NCBI GenBank assembly: GCA_963669455.1
Contig: OY770026.1
Span: forward strand, 1,798,001 to 1,862,000
Reading direction: 5' to 3'
DNA length: 64,000 bases
From: JAWKWH01 sp963669455
GTDB taxonomy: Bacteria > Pseudomonadota > Alphaproteobacteria > Rhizobiales > Rhizobiaceae
Positions 34,991 through 42,750 of this stretch are shown here, piece after piece (the stretch's first letter is position 1; each line of letters opens with the position of its first letter). The position numbers and the translations under genes were made by a program. The notes beneath the pieces are model-generated. The model did not search any database. It was not told the DNA's origin and saw nothing but the letters and a program-made list of their open reading frames with translations.

Positions 34991-36109
34991 ATGCCCTGGA
35001 ACAATCAGAGCGGTGGCGGAGATGGCGGCGGCCCATGGGGCGGCAGCGGCAATAATGGAGGCGGTAGCGGAGGCCCATGGGGGCAGGGGCCGCGTGGCGG
35101 TGGTGGCAAGCCCCAGGGCACGCCACCCGATCTGGAAGACATCATCCGCCGCGGTCAGGACCGCTTGAAAAACGCCATCCCCGGCGGCGGCGGCGCAAGC
35201 CCTGCCTTTATCGGCCTGGTTTTGGTCGGCCTGGTCGTGTTGTGGAGTTTTAAAGCTATCTACACGGTGCAACCGGATGAGCTTGGTGTGGAATTGCGGT
35301 TCGGAAAGCCCAAGGACGAGATTTCGGCGCCGGGCCTGCATTTTCACTGGTGGCCGCTGGAAACAGTCGAAAAGGTCAACACGGCTGAAAAATTGCTGAC
35401 CATCGGCGGCGGTAGCCGTAATGGCGGAGGATCGTCCGGCCTGATGCTGTCTGGCGATCAGAATATTGTCGATGTCCAATTCACCGTCGCCTATCAGGTC
35501 TCCGAACCGCAGGCGAATTTGTTCAATGTTTCGGTTCCAGACGACATGGTGCGTCAGGTGGCTGAAAGCGCCATGCGTGAGGTTGTCGGCCGGCGCAGGG
35601 CGGAGGAAGTGTTTCGCGATGACCGTGCCGGTATCGCTGAAGCCGTCCGCACGATCATTCAGACAACGATCGACGAGTATAGAGCCGGCCTTTCGGTGAA
35701 TGCGATTTCAATTGAGGATGCCGCGCCGCCGCGTGAAGTGGCTGATGCGTTTGATGAAGTGCAGCGCGCCGAACAGGATGAAGACCGTTTCGTCGAGGAA
35801 GCCAATCAATATTCCAACCAGAAACTCGGTCAGGCCCGTGGTGAGGGCGCGCAAATTCGCGAAGATGCCGCTGCCTACAAGAACCGGATTGTTCAGGAAG
35901 CTGAAGGTGAGGCGCAACGCTTCGTTTCAGTTTACAATGAATATGCCAAGGCACCGGAAGTCACGCGCAAGCGCATCTTTCTTGAAACCATGGAAAAAGT
36001 GCTGAAAGATTCCAACAAGGTAATCCTAGAACAGGGCGGCGGCCAGGGTGTCGTGCCCTATCTGCCATTGCCTGAAATCAACAAACGCCGCGAAGGAGGC
36101 AGCAACTAA
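34991..36109 (+). CDS. hflK: HflK, FtsH protease modulator (SPFH/band 7)
   Basis: A 372-aa inner-membrane protein with a Gly-rich cytoplasmic start, one membrane helix (about residues 75-93, FIGLVLVGLVVLWSFKAIY) and an SPFH domain facing the periplasm (VQPDELGVELRFGKP). With HflC it forms a large ring around FtsH and restrains proteolysis of membrane proteins. AAGGAA lies 6 bases before the ATG. The stop overlaps the hflC start by one base (TAATG). Confidence 0.96.
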   Translation: MPWNNQSGGGDGGGPWGGSGNNGGGSGGPWGQGPRGGGGKPQGTPPDLEDIIRRGQDRLKNAIPGGGGASPAFIGLVLVGLVVLWSFKAIYTVQPDELGVELRFGKPKDEISAPGLHFHWWPLETVEKVNTAEKLLTIGGGSRNGGGSSGLMLSGDQNIVDVQFTVAYQVSEPQANLFNVSVPDDMVRQVAESAMREVVGRRRAEEVFRDDRAGIAEAVRTIIQTTIDEYRAGLSVNAISIEDAAPPREVADAFDEVQRAEQDEDRFVEEANQYSNQKLGQARGEGAQIREDAAAYKNRIVQEAEGEAQRFVSVYNEYAKAPEVTRKRIFLETMEKVLKDSNKVILEQGGGQGVVPYLPLPEINKRREGGSN

Positions 36110-37035
36110 TGGCTAATCGTTTGCCCATACTGGCTGCACTTGGCGCGATCATCGTGCTGGCCCTTTACGGTTCAATTTTTGTGGTCAATGAACGCCAGCA
36201 GGCCATTGTCCTGAGATTCGGTGAGATCGTTGACGTAAAAAACGAACCCGGTCTTTATTTCAAACTGCCGTTTGCGTTTCTCGAAGCCGACAATGTCCAG
36301 CTTATCGAGGACCGGATCCTGCGGTTCGATCTGGATGATATCCGTGTTCAGGTCTCCGGCGGTAAATTTTACGAAGTCGATGCGTTCATCGCCTATCGTA
36401 TCGAGGATCCGAGGCGATTCAGACAGACGGTTTCAGGTAGTATTCTGCTAGCCGAGCAGCGGCTGAAGACCCGTCTCGATGCCGCGTTGCGCGGTGTCTA
36501 CGGTTTGCGCGGGTTTGAGGCGGCTTTGTCGGCCGAACGCAGCGCGATGATGCGCGAAGTGGCTGATTCCCTTAGGCCGGATGCAATTTCGCTTGGGCTG
36601 AAGATTGAGGATGTCCGTATTCGCCGTACTGATCTGACGGTGGAGGTCTCGCAGCAAACCTATGACCGGATGAAGGCGGAACGCCTTGCCGAGGCCGAAT
36701 TGCTGCGTGCACGTGGCCGTGAAGCCGCGCAGCGCATCAAGGCTCGTGCTGATCGCCAGGTGGTCGAAATTATCGCCGAGGCGCGCAAGGAATCGGAAAT
36801 TCTTCGCGGTGAAGGCGAGGGTGAACGCAACAAGATTTTCGCAGAAGCCTTTGGCCGTGATCCGGAGTTTTTCGATTTTTATCGCTCGATGATCGCCTAT
36901 GGCGAAGCGTTGTTGAATTCCGATACAACCATGGTGCTTTCACCCGACTCGGAGTTCTTCCGCTTCTTTTCAGATGCCGCAGGTTCCAACGCCCAATCGG
37001 GTAGCGGTCAACTTGGCCGGGCACCATCTGAATGA
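36109..37035 (+). CDS. hflC: HflC, FtsH protease modulator (SPFH/band 7)
   Basis: A 308-aa partner of HflK with an N-terminal membrane helix (about residues 5-24) and SPFH domain (VNERQQAIVLRFGEI), then a coiled coil rich in Ala/Glu/Arg (AERLAEAELLRARGREAAQR). Start codon overlaps the hflK stop, indicating coupled translation and an equal ratio. A DUF2065 gene and a DegP-type protease follow, all quality-control functions of the cell envelope. Confidence 0.96.
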   Translation: MANRLPILAALGAIIVLALYGSIFVVNERQQAIVLRFGEIVDVKNEPGLYFKLPFAFLEADNVQLIEDRILRFDLDDIRVQVSGGKFYEVDAFIAYRIEDPRRFRQTVSGSILLAEQRLKTRLDAALRGVYGLRGFEAALSAERSAMMREVADSLRPDAISLGLKIEDVRIRRTDLTVEVSQQTYDRMKAERLAEAELLRARGREAAQRIKARADRQVVEIIAEARKESEILRGEGEGERNKIFAEAFGRDPEFFDFYRSMIAYGEALLNSDTTMVLSPDSEFFRFFSDAAGSNAQSGSGQLGRAPSE

Positions 37036-37053
37036 TGTGTCGGGCGCGCGGTG

Positions 37054-37239
37054 ATGATTGATTTCCTTGCTGCAGTCGGATTGGTTTTGGTTATTGAGGG
37101 GATCTTCTACGGAGGGTTCCCCGGTTTCGCCAAACGCATGGCAGCGGAAGCATCCGCCGCCCCTGATGAGGTGTTGCGCGTTGCAGGCCTGGCTGCCGTC
37201 ATCCTCGGGGTCGGGATAGTCTGGCTTGTGCGCGGGTAA
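37054..37239 (+). CDS. DUF2065 family small membrane protein
   Basis: A 61-aa protein with two membrane helices (FLAAVGLVLVIEGIFYGGFP and VAGLAAVILGVGIVWLVRG), as in the DUF2065/YjeT family that often follows hflC. GTG at 37051 directly precedes the chosen ATG and could also serve. Role unknown; the position suggests an accessory of the HflKC-FtsH complex. Confidence 0.85.
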   Translation: MIDFLAAVGLVLVIEGIFYGGFPGFAKRMAAEASAAPDEVLRVAGLAAVILGVGIVWLVRG

Positions 37240-37360
37240 CACGAAATTCAGCGGTGAGGCTTTAGACCCCACTGTCAAAATTTGCATCGGTACGGTATTC
37301 GTTCGACAGAATTGAGATTCGTTGATCGGCGGCGATGGCCGCCACGGGGAGGCTTTGTAT

Positions 37361-38875
37361 ATGTTGTTCAGCATTGGTATACGGCTGGTGGATGTTCTTA
37401 GGCGCCAATTGACCATCAATGCCGCTGCGGTGGCATTGGCCGCCGGTCTTGCTTTTACGGTTGCGACGCCAACAGACCTTCATGCTCAAAATACCGGCCC
37501 GGCATCGGTGGCCGACCTGGCGGAAGGGTTGCTTGATGCGGTGGTCAACATCTCCACCTCACAGAAGGTGGCAGGCGGCAGCAACGACCGCGTTCCCACG
37601 CCGCAACTGCCCGAAGGGTCTCCGTTTCAGGATTTCTTCGACGAATTTTTCAACGAACGAAACGGCGACAACCAGCAAAGATCCCGGCGCGTGCAATCAT
37701 TGGGCTCCGGCTTCGTAATCGATGCCGATGAAGGCATTTTGATCACCAACAACCATGTGATTGCCGATGCCGATGAGATTGAGATCAATTTTTCCGATGG
37801 CGACAAACTGATTGCTGAATTGATCGGCACGGACCCGAAAACCGATATCGCCGTTTTGAAGGTCGATGCGTCGGCCAAAAAGCTGACTGCGGTTGCGTTT
37901 GGCAATTCGAATTCAATGCGCATTGGCGATTGGGTGATGGCCATCGGCAATCCGTTCGGTCTTGGCGGGACGGTGACGGTGGGGATTATTTCGGCGCGTA
38001 ACCGCGATATCAATTCCGGGCCTTATGACGATTTCATCCAGACCGATGCGGCGATCAATCGCGGCAATTCAGGCGGTCCGCTGTTCAACATGAATGGCGA
38101 GGTGATCGGAATCAACACCGCGATCATTTCGCCGTCGGGAGGATCGATCGGTATCGGGTTTTCCATCCCTTCCGAACTGGCGCTCGGTGTTATCACCCAG
38201 CTGCGCGAATATGGTGAAACGAGACGCGGCTGGCTTGGTGTTCGTATTCAGCCAGTGACCGATGATATCGCAGAAAGCCTGGGTATGGACCAGACCAAGG
38301 GCGCGCTCGTTGCCGGTATTATCTCGGGAGGTCCGGTTGATAATGGCTCGATTTTGCCCGGCGATGTGATCATCCGGTTTGATGGCAAGGACGTTGACGA
38401 AATGCGTGATCTTCCGCGCGTCGTGGCTGAAAGCCCGGTTGGCAAGGATGTTGATGTCGTGCTTATCCGCAAGGGCGAAGAACAAACCGTTCAGGTTACT
38501 CTCGGGCGGCTGGAGGACGGCGAGAAACTCGCTGAAGCAAACGGTGGGAGTTCCGGAAAGGAAAATGCGGTCGCGACGGCAAAAATCCTTGGCATGACCA
38601 TCGTGGAACTTGATGATGATGCGCGATCAAATTTCGACATTGCAGCAGATGTATCCGGTGTGATCATAACCGAAGTTGCCAAGGATTCGGCGGCTGCAAA
38701 CAAGGGCGTGAATGCCGGCGATGTGATTGTCGAGATCGCACAGGAATCGGTTTCATCGCCAGACGACGTTGTTGCCAAAATCGATGCTTTGAAGAATCAG
38801 GGGCGGAAAAACGCGCTGTTGATGCTGTCGTCGAAGACGGGTGAATTGCGCTTCGTCACGCTTCGTATGAACTAG
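37361..38875 (+). CDS. DegP/DegQ-type periplasmic serine protease (Do family)
   Basis: A 504-aa periplasmic protease/chaperone. A signal peptide (AAAVALAAGLAFTVATP, cleavage probably after LHA) precedes the trypsin-like domain with the triad His near 132 (ITNNHVIADA), Asp near 162 (PKTDIAVLKV) and Ser near 237 (RGNSGGPLFN). Two PDZ domains follow (about 285-375 and 410-500). It degrades or refolds misfolded envelope proteins. ATG at 37361 has GGGGAGG upstream. It ends the hflK-hflC-DUF2065 block. Its TAG stop codon is shared with the end of a repeat element. Confidence 0.95.
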   Translation: MLFSIGIRLVDVLRRQLTINAAAVALAAGLAFTVATPTDLHAQNTGPASVADLAEGLLDAVVNISTSQKVAGGSNDRVPTPQLPEGSPFQDFFDEFFNERNGDNQQRSRRVQSLGSGFVIDADEGILITNNHVIADADEIEINFSDGDKLIAELIGTDPKTDIAVLKVDASAKKLTAVAFGNSNSMRIGDWVMAIGNPFGLGGTVTVGIISARNRDINSGPYDDFIQTDAAINRGNSGGPLFNMNGEVIGINTAIISPSGGSIGIGFSIPSELALGVITQLREYGETRRGWLGVRIQPVTDDIAESLGMDQTKGALVAGIISGGPVDNGSILPGDVIIRFDGKDVDEMRDLPRVVAESPVGKDVDVVLIRKGEEQTVQVTLGRLEDGEKLAEANGGSSGKENAVATAKILGMTIVELDDDARSNFDIAADVSGVIITEVAKDSAAANKGVNAGDVIVEIAQESVSSPDDVVAKIDALKNQGRKNALLMLSSKTGELRFVTLRMN

Positions 38876-39360
38876 AGCGGTTTTCGCTCAGATTGGAGCG
38901 ATTTGATGATCAGGATTTTTTGTGCTGGCAAGGAGAATACCGTAAGTGCGATCAGATGATCGTGCGAGGATTTCGACGGTGAGGTCTGGTTTATCGGGCT
39001 TGCCCGATGAAAGATCTAAGGCGTTTTGCGGTTACTTGGAACCGCGACAACGCCTGTATCCGCTTGGAACTATTGAAGCATTTTTCGCGCATATGATTCT
39101 GTGGGCGAAAAATGCCTTGGTGGACCTTTCGCCAGTCGAACGCCCGAAGGGCCAGCGCGAAAAAGACGATCAAGCGATAGACAATTGAGGGGAAATCTCA
39201 TTGAAAACCATAAGGATATCGCAATCGTTTCAGCTTGGTTTCTTCCGCCCCGGACAGCGTCGTGCACCGCTCGTGGAGATCACTCCACGTCGCGTCACCC
39301 TCCTAGCCGGAACGAAAGCTCCCAGCGCTCAAACGATTCAATTTGAACGAAAACCGCTCC
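38874..39360. repeat. MITE-like intergenic element, 487 bp, with inverted terminal repeats
   Basis: Left end AGAGCGGTTTTCGCTCA and right end, read inverted, GGAGCGGTTTTCGTTCA agree in 19 of 22 positions. No transposase is encoded. It shares internal blocks with the 47858 element (GTGCGAGGATTTCGA and, near the right end, GCGCTCAAACGATTC). Compared with that copy it has about 180 extra bases containing its own perfect 11-bp inverted repeat GCATTTTTCGC/GCGAAAAATGC. Open frames inside are not convincing genes. The left end forms part of the TAG stop of the protease gene. Confidence 0.8.
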
Positions 39361-39376
39361 AATCCCGCCGCTGTCT

Positions 39377-39943
39377 TCAGTTTCCGGTGCGCCAGGCAGC
39401 GCGGCTGACCTGATAAAACTCGTGCGGCCGCAGATGGCTGTAATCATCTGCAATGCCCGGCATATCGAAGTTGAATTCCGGCCTGGCACGCATTCCAATC
39501 CGTTCCATCACTTTGGTGGAGGCGGTATTTGCGGGTACGGCGAAAGAAACGATTTTGCGCAGACCGAGATCGAGAAAGCCGTGGCGGAGGAGTTCGTTTG
39601 CCGCCTCGGTCGCATATCCCTTGCCCCAGTGCTCCGGCAGTAAGCGCCAGCCGATTTCGACGGCAGGCGTGAACGGGGCGTCAAATCGAACCCTGCACAG
39701 GCCTGAAAAACCAACGATTTCATCGGTTTTACGATCGGTTACGGCGGCCCAGGAGATGCCGTCATCGGCAAGCGTTTTGCGAATCCTGTCAAGCAGTTCG
39801 GCGGTTTGTTTCCGGTCCCGTCTGAACGGAAAAAACCGCATGACCTGGTCGTCGGAATTCAGTCTGTGGAGAGCATTGAGGTCGCGATCCTGCCAATGAC
39901 GAAGGACAAGGCGTGCCGTCGTCAACGTCACGCCGGATTTCAT
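39377..39943 (-). CDS. GNAT-family N-acetyltransferase (RimJ/RimL type)
   Basis: A 188-aa GNAT protein. It opens with TTARLVLRHWQDRDLNALHR, typical of RimJ/RimL-like acetyltransferases, and has the acetyl-CoA site WGKGYATEAANELLRHGF and FAVPANTASTKVMERIGM. Its ATG overlaps the serB stop by 4 bases (ATGA), so it is translated from the serB message. The substrate (amino acid, antibiotic or protein N-terminus) is not evident. Confidence 0.88.
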   Translation of the reverse strand: MKSGVTLTTARLVLRHWQDRDLNALHRLNSDDQVMRFFPFRRDRKQTAELLDRIRKTLADDGISWAAVTDRKTDEIVGFSGLCRVRFDAPFTPAVEIGWRLLPEHWGKGYATEAANELLRHGFLDLGLRKIVSFAVPANTASTKVMERIGMRARPEFNFDMPGIADDYSHLRPHEFYQVSRAAWRTGN

Positions 39944-40827
39944 GTCGCAAATTCCTCGCGGCGATAGCCCTGAAGGTAGAGCAGCGCCGTCAAGTCGCCA
40001 TGGTCTATCTGGAATTGGGCCTGTTCGGCAACCACCGGTTTTGCGTGGAGTGCGACGCCGCTTCCGGCAGCAGCCAGCATGTCGAGATCGTTGGCACCAT
40101 CGCCGACGGCGATGACATCGCCGGGTGTCAGCTTCAATCTGGCGGTAATTTCCTGCAATGCAGCGACCTTCGCCTGACGGCCTAGTATCGGATCCTCAAC
40201 CTCGCCGGTAAGGTGTCCATCCCTTTGGATGAGCTTGTTGGCGCGATTTTCATCAAAACTGAGCATATCGGCGATGCGCGCGGTAAATGCGGTAAAACCG
40301 CCGGAAACCAGCGCAGTATAGCCACCATTTCGCTTCATGGTGGCGACGAGTTCGCCACCGCCCGGTGTCAGCGTAATTCGCGATTTGATCACCTCGTCGA
40401 TTTTTTCGACCGCCAGACCTTTCAGCAGCGCGACCCGCTCGCGCAGAGCCGGCTCGAAATCGATTTCGCCGTTCATGGCCCTTGCGGTAATCGTGGCAAC
40501 TTGATCCTTGATGCCGATCACGCCGGCCAACTCATCGATGCATTCCTGTCCGATCATGGTCGAATCCATATCGGCCAGCAGTACCTTCTTGCGCCTGTTG
40601 CCGGTTTGCTGGACGGCAACATCGACCGGAGCGCCGGCCAGCACGTCTTGCAGACGGCCAGCGATGCGGCTTTGCTTGCACGTGTCCGCGATCGTCAGGT
40701 CGCAGGCAATGCCGGGTGCGAGCCAGTCCGGGCCGGAGGCGCCAAGCGCTTCAGCCGCGTTTGACACCAGTGCGGATGTCAAACAGGGGTTGGCCGGATT
40801 GGCAATCAGGGTTACGACCGTGGACAT
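39940..40827 (-). CDS. serB: Phosphoserine phosphatase
   Basis: A 295-aa HAD-superfamily enzyme for the last step of serine synthesis. HAD motif I is LLADMDSTMIGQEC near residue 84, motif II VSGGFTAFT, motif III/IV GDGANDLDMLAAAG. An N-terminal regulatory region of about 80 residues precedes it. ATG at 40827 begins at MSTVV; longer starts run into miaA sequence. The start codon overlaps that of the divergent miaA gene by two bases. Confidence 0.95.
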   Translation of the reverse strand: MSTVVTLIANPANPCLTSALVSNAAEALGASGPDWLAPGIACDLTIADTCKQSRIAGRLQDVLAGAPVDVAVQQTGNRRKKVLLADMDSTMIGQECIDELAGVIGIKDQVATITARAMNGEIDFEPALRERVALLKGLAVEKIDEVIKSRITLTPGGGELVATMKRNGGYTALVSGGFTAFTARIADMLSFDENRANKLIQRDGHLTGEVEDPILGRQAKVAALQEITARLKLTPGDVIAVGDGANDLDMLAAAGSGVALHAKPVVAEQAQFQIDHGDLTALLYLQGYRREEFAT

Positions 40828-41755
40828 GAGATGGATGGGTCCTGACCCCGAATTGAGTAAGAAAGCAAAAGTGATTAAGCGAGCGATCCTGATAGCGGGA
40901 CCGACCGCATGCGGCAAGTCTGCATTGGCGATGGAAATCGCCAAAGCGGAAGACGCTGTGATCATCAATGCCGATTCCATGCAGGTCTATTCCGTTTTGC
41001 GGCTTTTGACTGCGCGGCCGTCCGGCGATGATCTGGCGCGGGCTACACACTACCTTTATGGAACCCGTCATCCATCGGAACACTATTCCACCGGTGCCTG
41101 GCTGTCCGATGTTGAGGCTGTTCTGGCAAAGCGGGAACTTGACGGCAGACGGGTGGTTTTTGTTGGCGGAACGGGGCTTTATTTTCGCGCCCTGCTTGGC
41201 GGATTGTCTCCCATGCCGGAGGTGCCGGACACCGTGCGGCAACACTGGCGAAGCCGGCTTGAAGATGAGGGCGCCGAACAGCTCCACAGCGTATTGCAGG
41301 AAAAAGATCCTGTAGCAGCGGCGACGATTAAGTCTGCGGATGGGCAACGGATCGTCCGGGCGCTGGAAGTTATTGAGGTTTCCGGCCGTTCAATTGTCGA
41401 CTGGAGGGCTGATCCAGGAACACCGCTGGTTGATCCAGCAAGTGCCGAACGGTTCGTCATTACGGCCGAACGCAGCCTTCTTGGCGAGGCGATTAATGTG
41501 CGGTTTGACAAAATGCTGCAATCAGGTGTGCTGGATGAGGTTCGGGCGCTGCTGGCGCTTGATCTTGATGCCAACCTGCCCGCCATGAAAGCAATTGGCG
41601 TAAAAGAACTGTCAGCTGCGATTAGTGGCGATATTCCGCTTAAAAATGCTGCAATCCTGGCGAAGACAGCGACCAGGCAATATGCCAAACGGCAAGCAAC
41701 ATGGTTTAAAAATCAATGCGGTCCGGAGTGGACGCGCATTCCGGCAAGGCGCTGA
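40826..41755 (+). CDS. miaA: tRNA dimethylallyltransferase
   Basis: A protein of about 309 aa that adds the isopentenyl group to A37 of tRNAs reading UNN codons. The P-loop GPTACGKSALAME, the tRNA-recognition segment INADSMQVYSVL, FVGGTGLYFRALL and the C-terminal TRQYAKRQATWFKNQ are present. The start is uncertain: ATG 40826, ATG 40835 or GTG 40871 (just before IKRAILIAG) are all possible, and no strong ribosome site helps. With ATG 40826 the start codon overlaps that of divergent serB. Confidence 0.93.
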   Translation: MRWMGPDPELSKKAKVIKRAILIAGPTACGKSALAMEIAKAEDAVIINADSMQVYSVLRLLTARPSGDDLARATHYLYGTRHPSEHYSTGAWLSDVEAVLAKRELDGRRVVFVGGTGLYFRALLGGLSPMPEVPDTVRQHWRSRLEDEGAEQLHSVLQEKDPVAAATIKSADGQRIVRALEVIEVSGRSIVDWRADPGTPLVDPASAERFVITAERSLLGEAINVRFDKMLQSGVLDEVRALLALDLDANLPAMKAIGVKELSAAISGDIPLKNAAILAKTATRQYAKRQATWFKNQCGPEWTRIPARR

Positions 41756-41921
41756 TACGGAACGGTGCAACCCGGCAAACCAGAAAAGCTCGTCGCGAAG
41801 CTGTTCCGTGTGGAATAAAACCTAAAATTGCACCTTCCGTGATTTCCGCCAGTTGAAATTAACCCAATATAAGGTGTCGGGATGCGATAGCTGTTTTTGA
41901 AATTAATGAAGGTGAGCCCCC

Positions 41922-42704
41922 TTGAAATTTCACAAGGCGGAAGTGGCGTTTTTTGTTTTTATGACGCTCCTGCTTGTGGCGGGCGGTGTGCTTGTTGGCT
42001 CGTTGTATCTTGATAATCATTCTCACAGTGACGTGTCGAATGTTGGTGGGTGGTCCGGTCGCCAGGTGTCGATGGCGGTTGCAACCTTACTGGTGACGAC
42101 GGACATAATATTCGGCATCTTTCTCATCTACCCGCAAATCCGGACGACGGCGCGTGAAGAGATCAAGTTGCGGGCGATGACCAAATCCCTTTCCGCCCGC
42201 TCGGTGACGCTCGAGCAGGCTGCCCTTACCGATGGCTTGACGGGGATGCAAAACCGCCGCTACTTCGATGATGCGCTGCGCGAATATCTGCAGGAGTTTA
42301 GAAGGATCGAGAAGCCTATCGGGCTGATGATCCTTGATCTGGACCATTTCAAAAGCGTCAATGACACACATGGGCACGATGTTGGCGATGAGGTCTTAAA
42401 ATCAATTGCCAACTGCCTTAGAGATTTCACCCGGCGCCATGATGTGGTGGCTCGTCTGGGTGGTGAAGAATTTGCAGTCGTCGTGCCCAATATGGACGAT
42501 GATCATCTTCAGAAATTTGCCGAGCGTATTCGCAAGGCGGTTGCTGGCTTGAACATCGTCTCAGGCAATGTCCGCCTTAAAGTCACGACCAGTGTCGGCC
42601 TTGCTATCTGGGACAGAAGGGAAAATCCAGACGAATTTTTCCGGCGGGCTGACAAAATGCTCTATCGCGCAAAGCAACTTGGCCGCAACCGGGTTTGCGC
42701 CTGA
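41922..42704 (+). CDS. Membrane diguanylate cyclase (GGDEF)
   Basis: A 260-aa protein making cyclic di-GMP from GTP. Two membrane helices (about residues 7-28 and 47-70) surround a short periplasmic loop; a GGDEF domain follows. The active site is GGEEF at about 180-184, and RRHD five residues before it matches the inhibitory I-site RxxD, so product feedback is likely. TTG at 41922 is the start, preceded by GGTGAG. A single-gene unit. Confidence 0.92.
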   Translation: MKFHKAEVAFFVFMTLLLVAGGVLVGSLYLDNHSHSDVSNVGGWSGRQVSMAVATLLVTTDIIFGIFLIYPQIRTTAREEIKLRAMTKSLSARSVTLEQAALTDGLTGMQNRRYFDDALREYLQEFRRIEKPIGLMILDLDHFKSVNDTHGHDVGDEVLKSIANCLRDFTRRHDVVARLGGEEFAVVVPNMDDDHLQKFAERIRKAVAGLNIVSGNVRLKVTTSVGLAIWDRRENPDEFFRRADKMLYRAKQLGRNRVCA

Positions 42705-42750
42705 TTTTCTGGAAACCCAAAAGTTCGGGCTTGCAAAAAACGGCTTTCTG

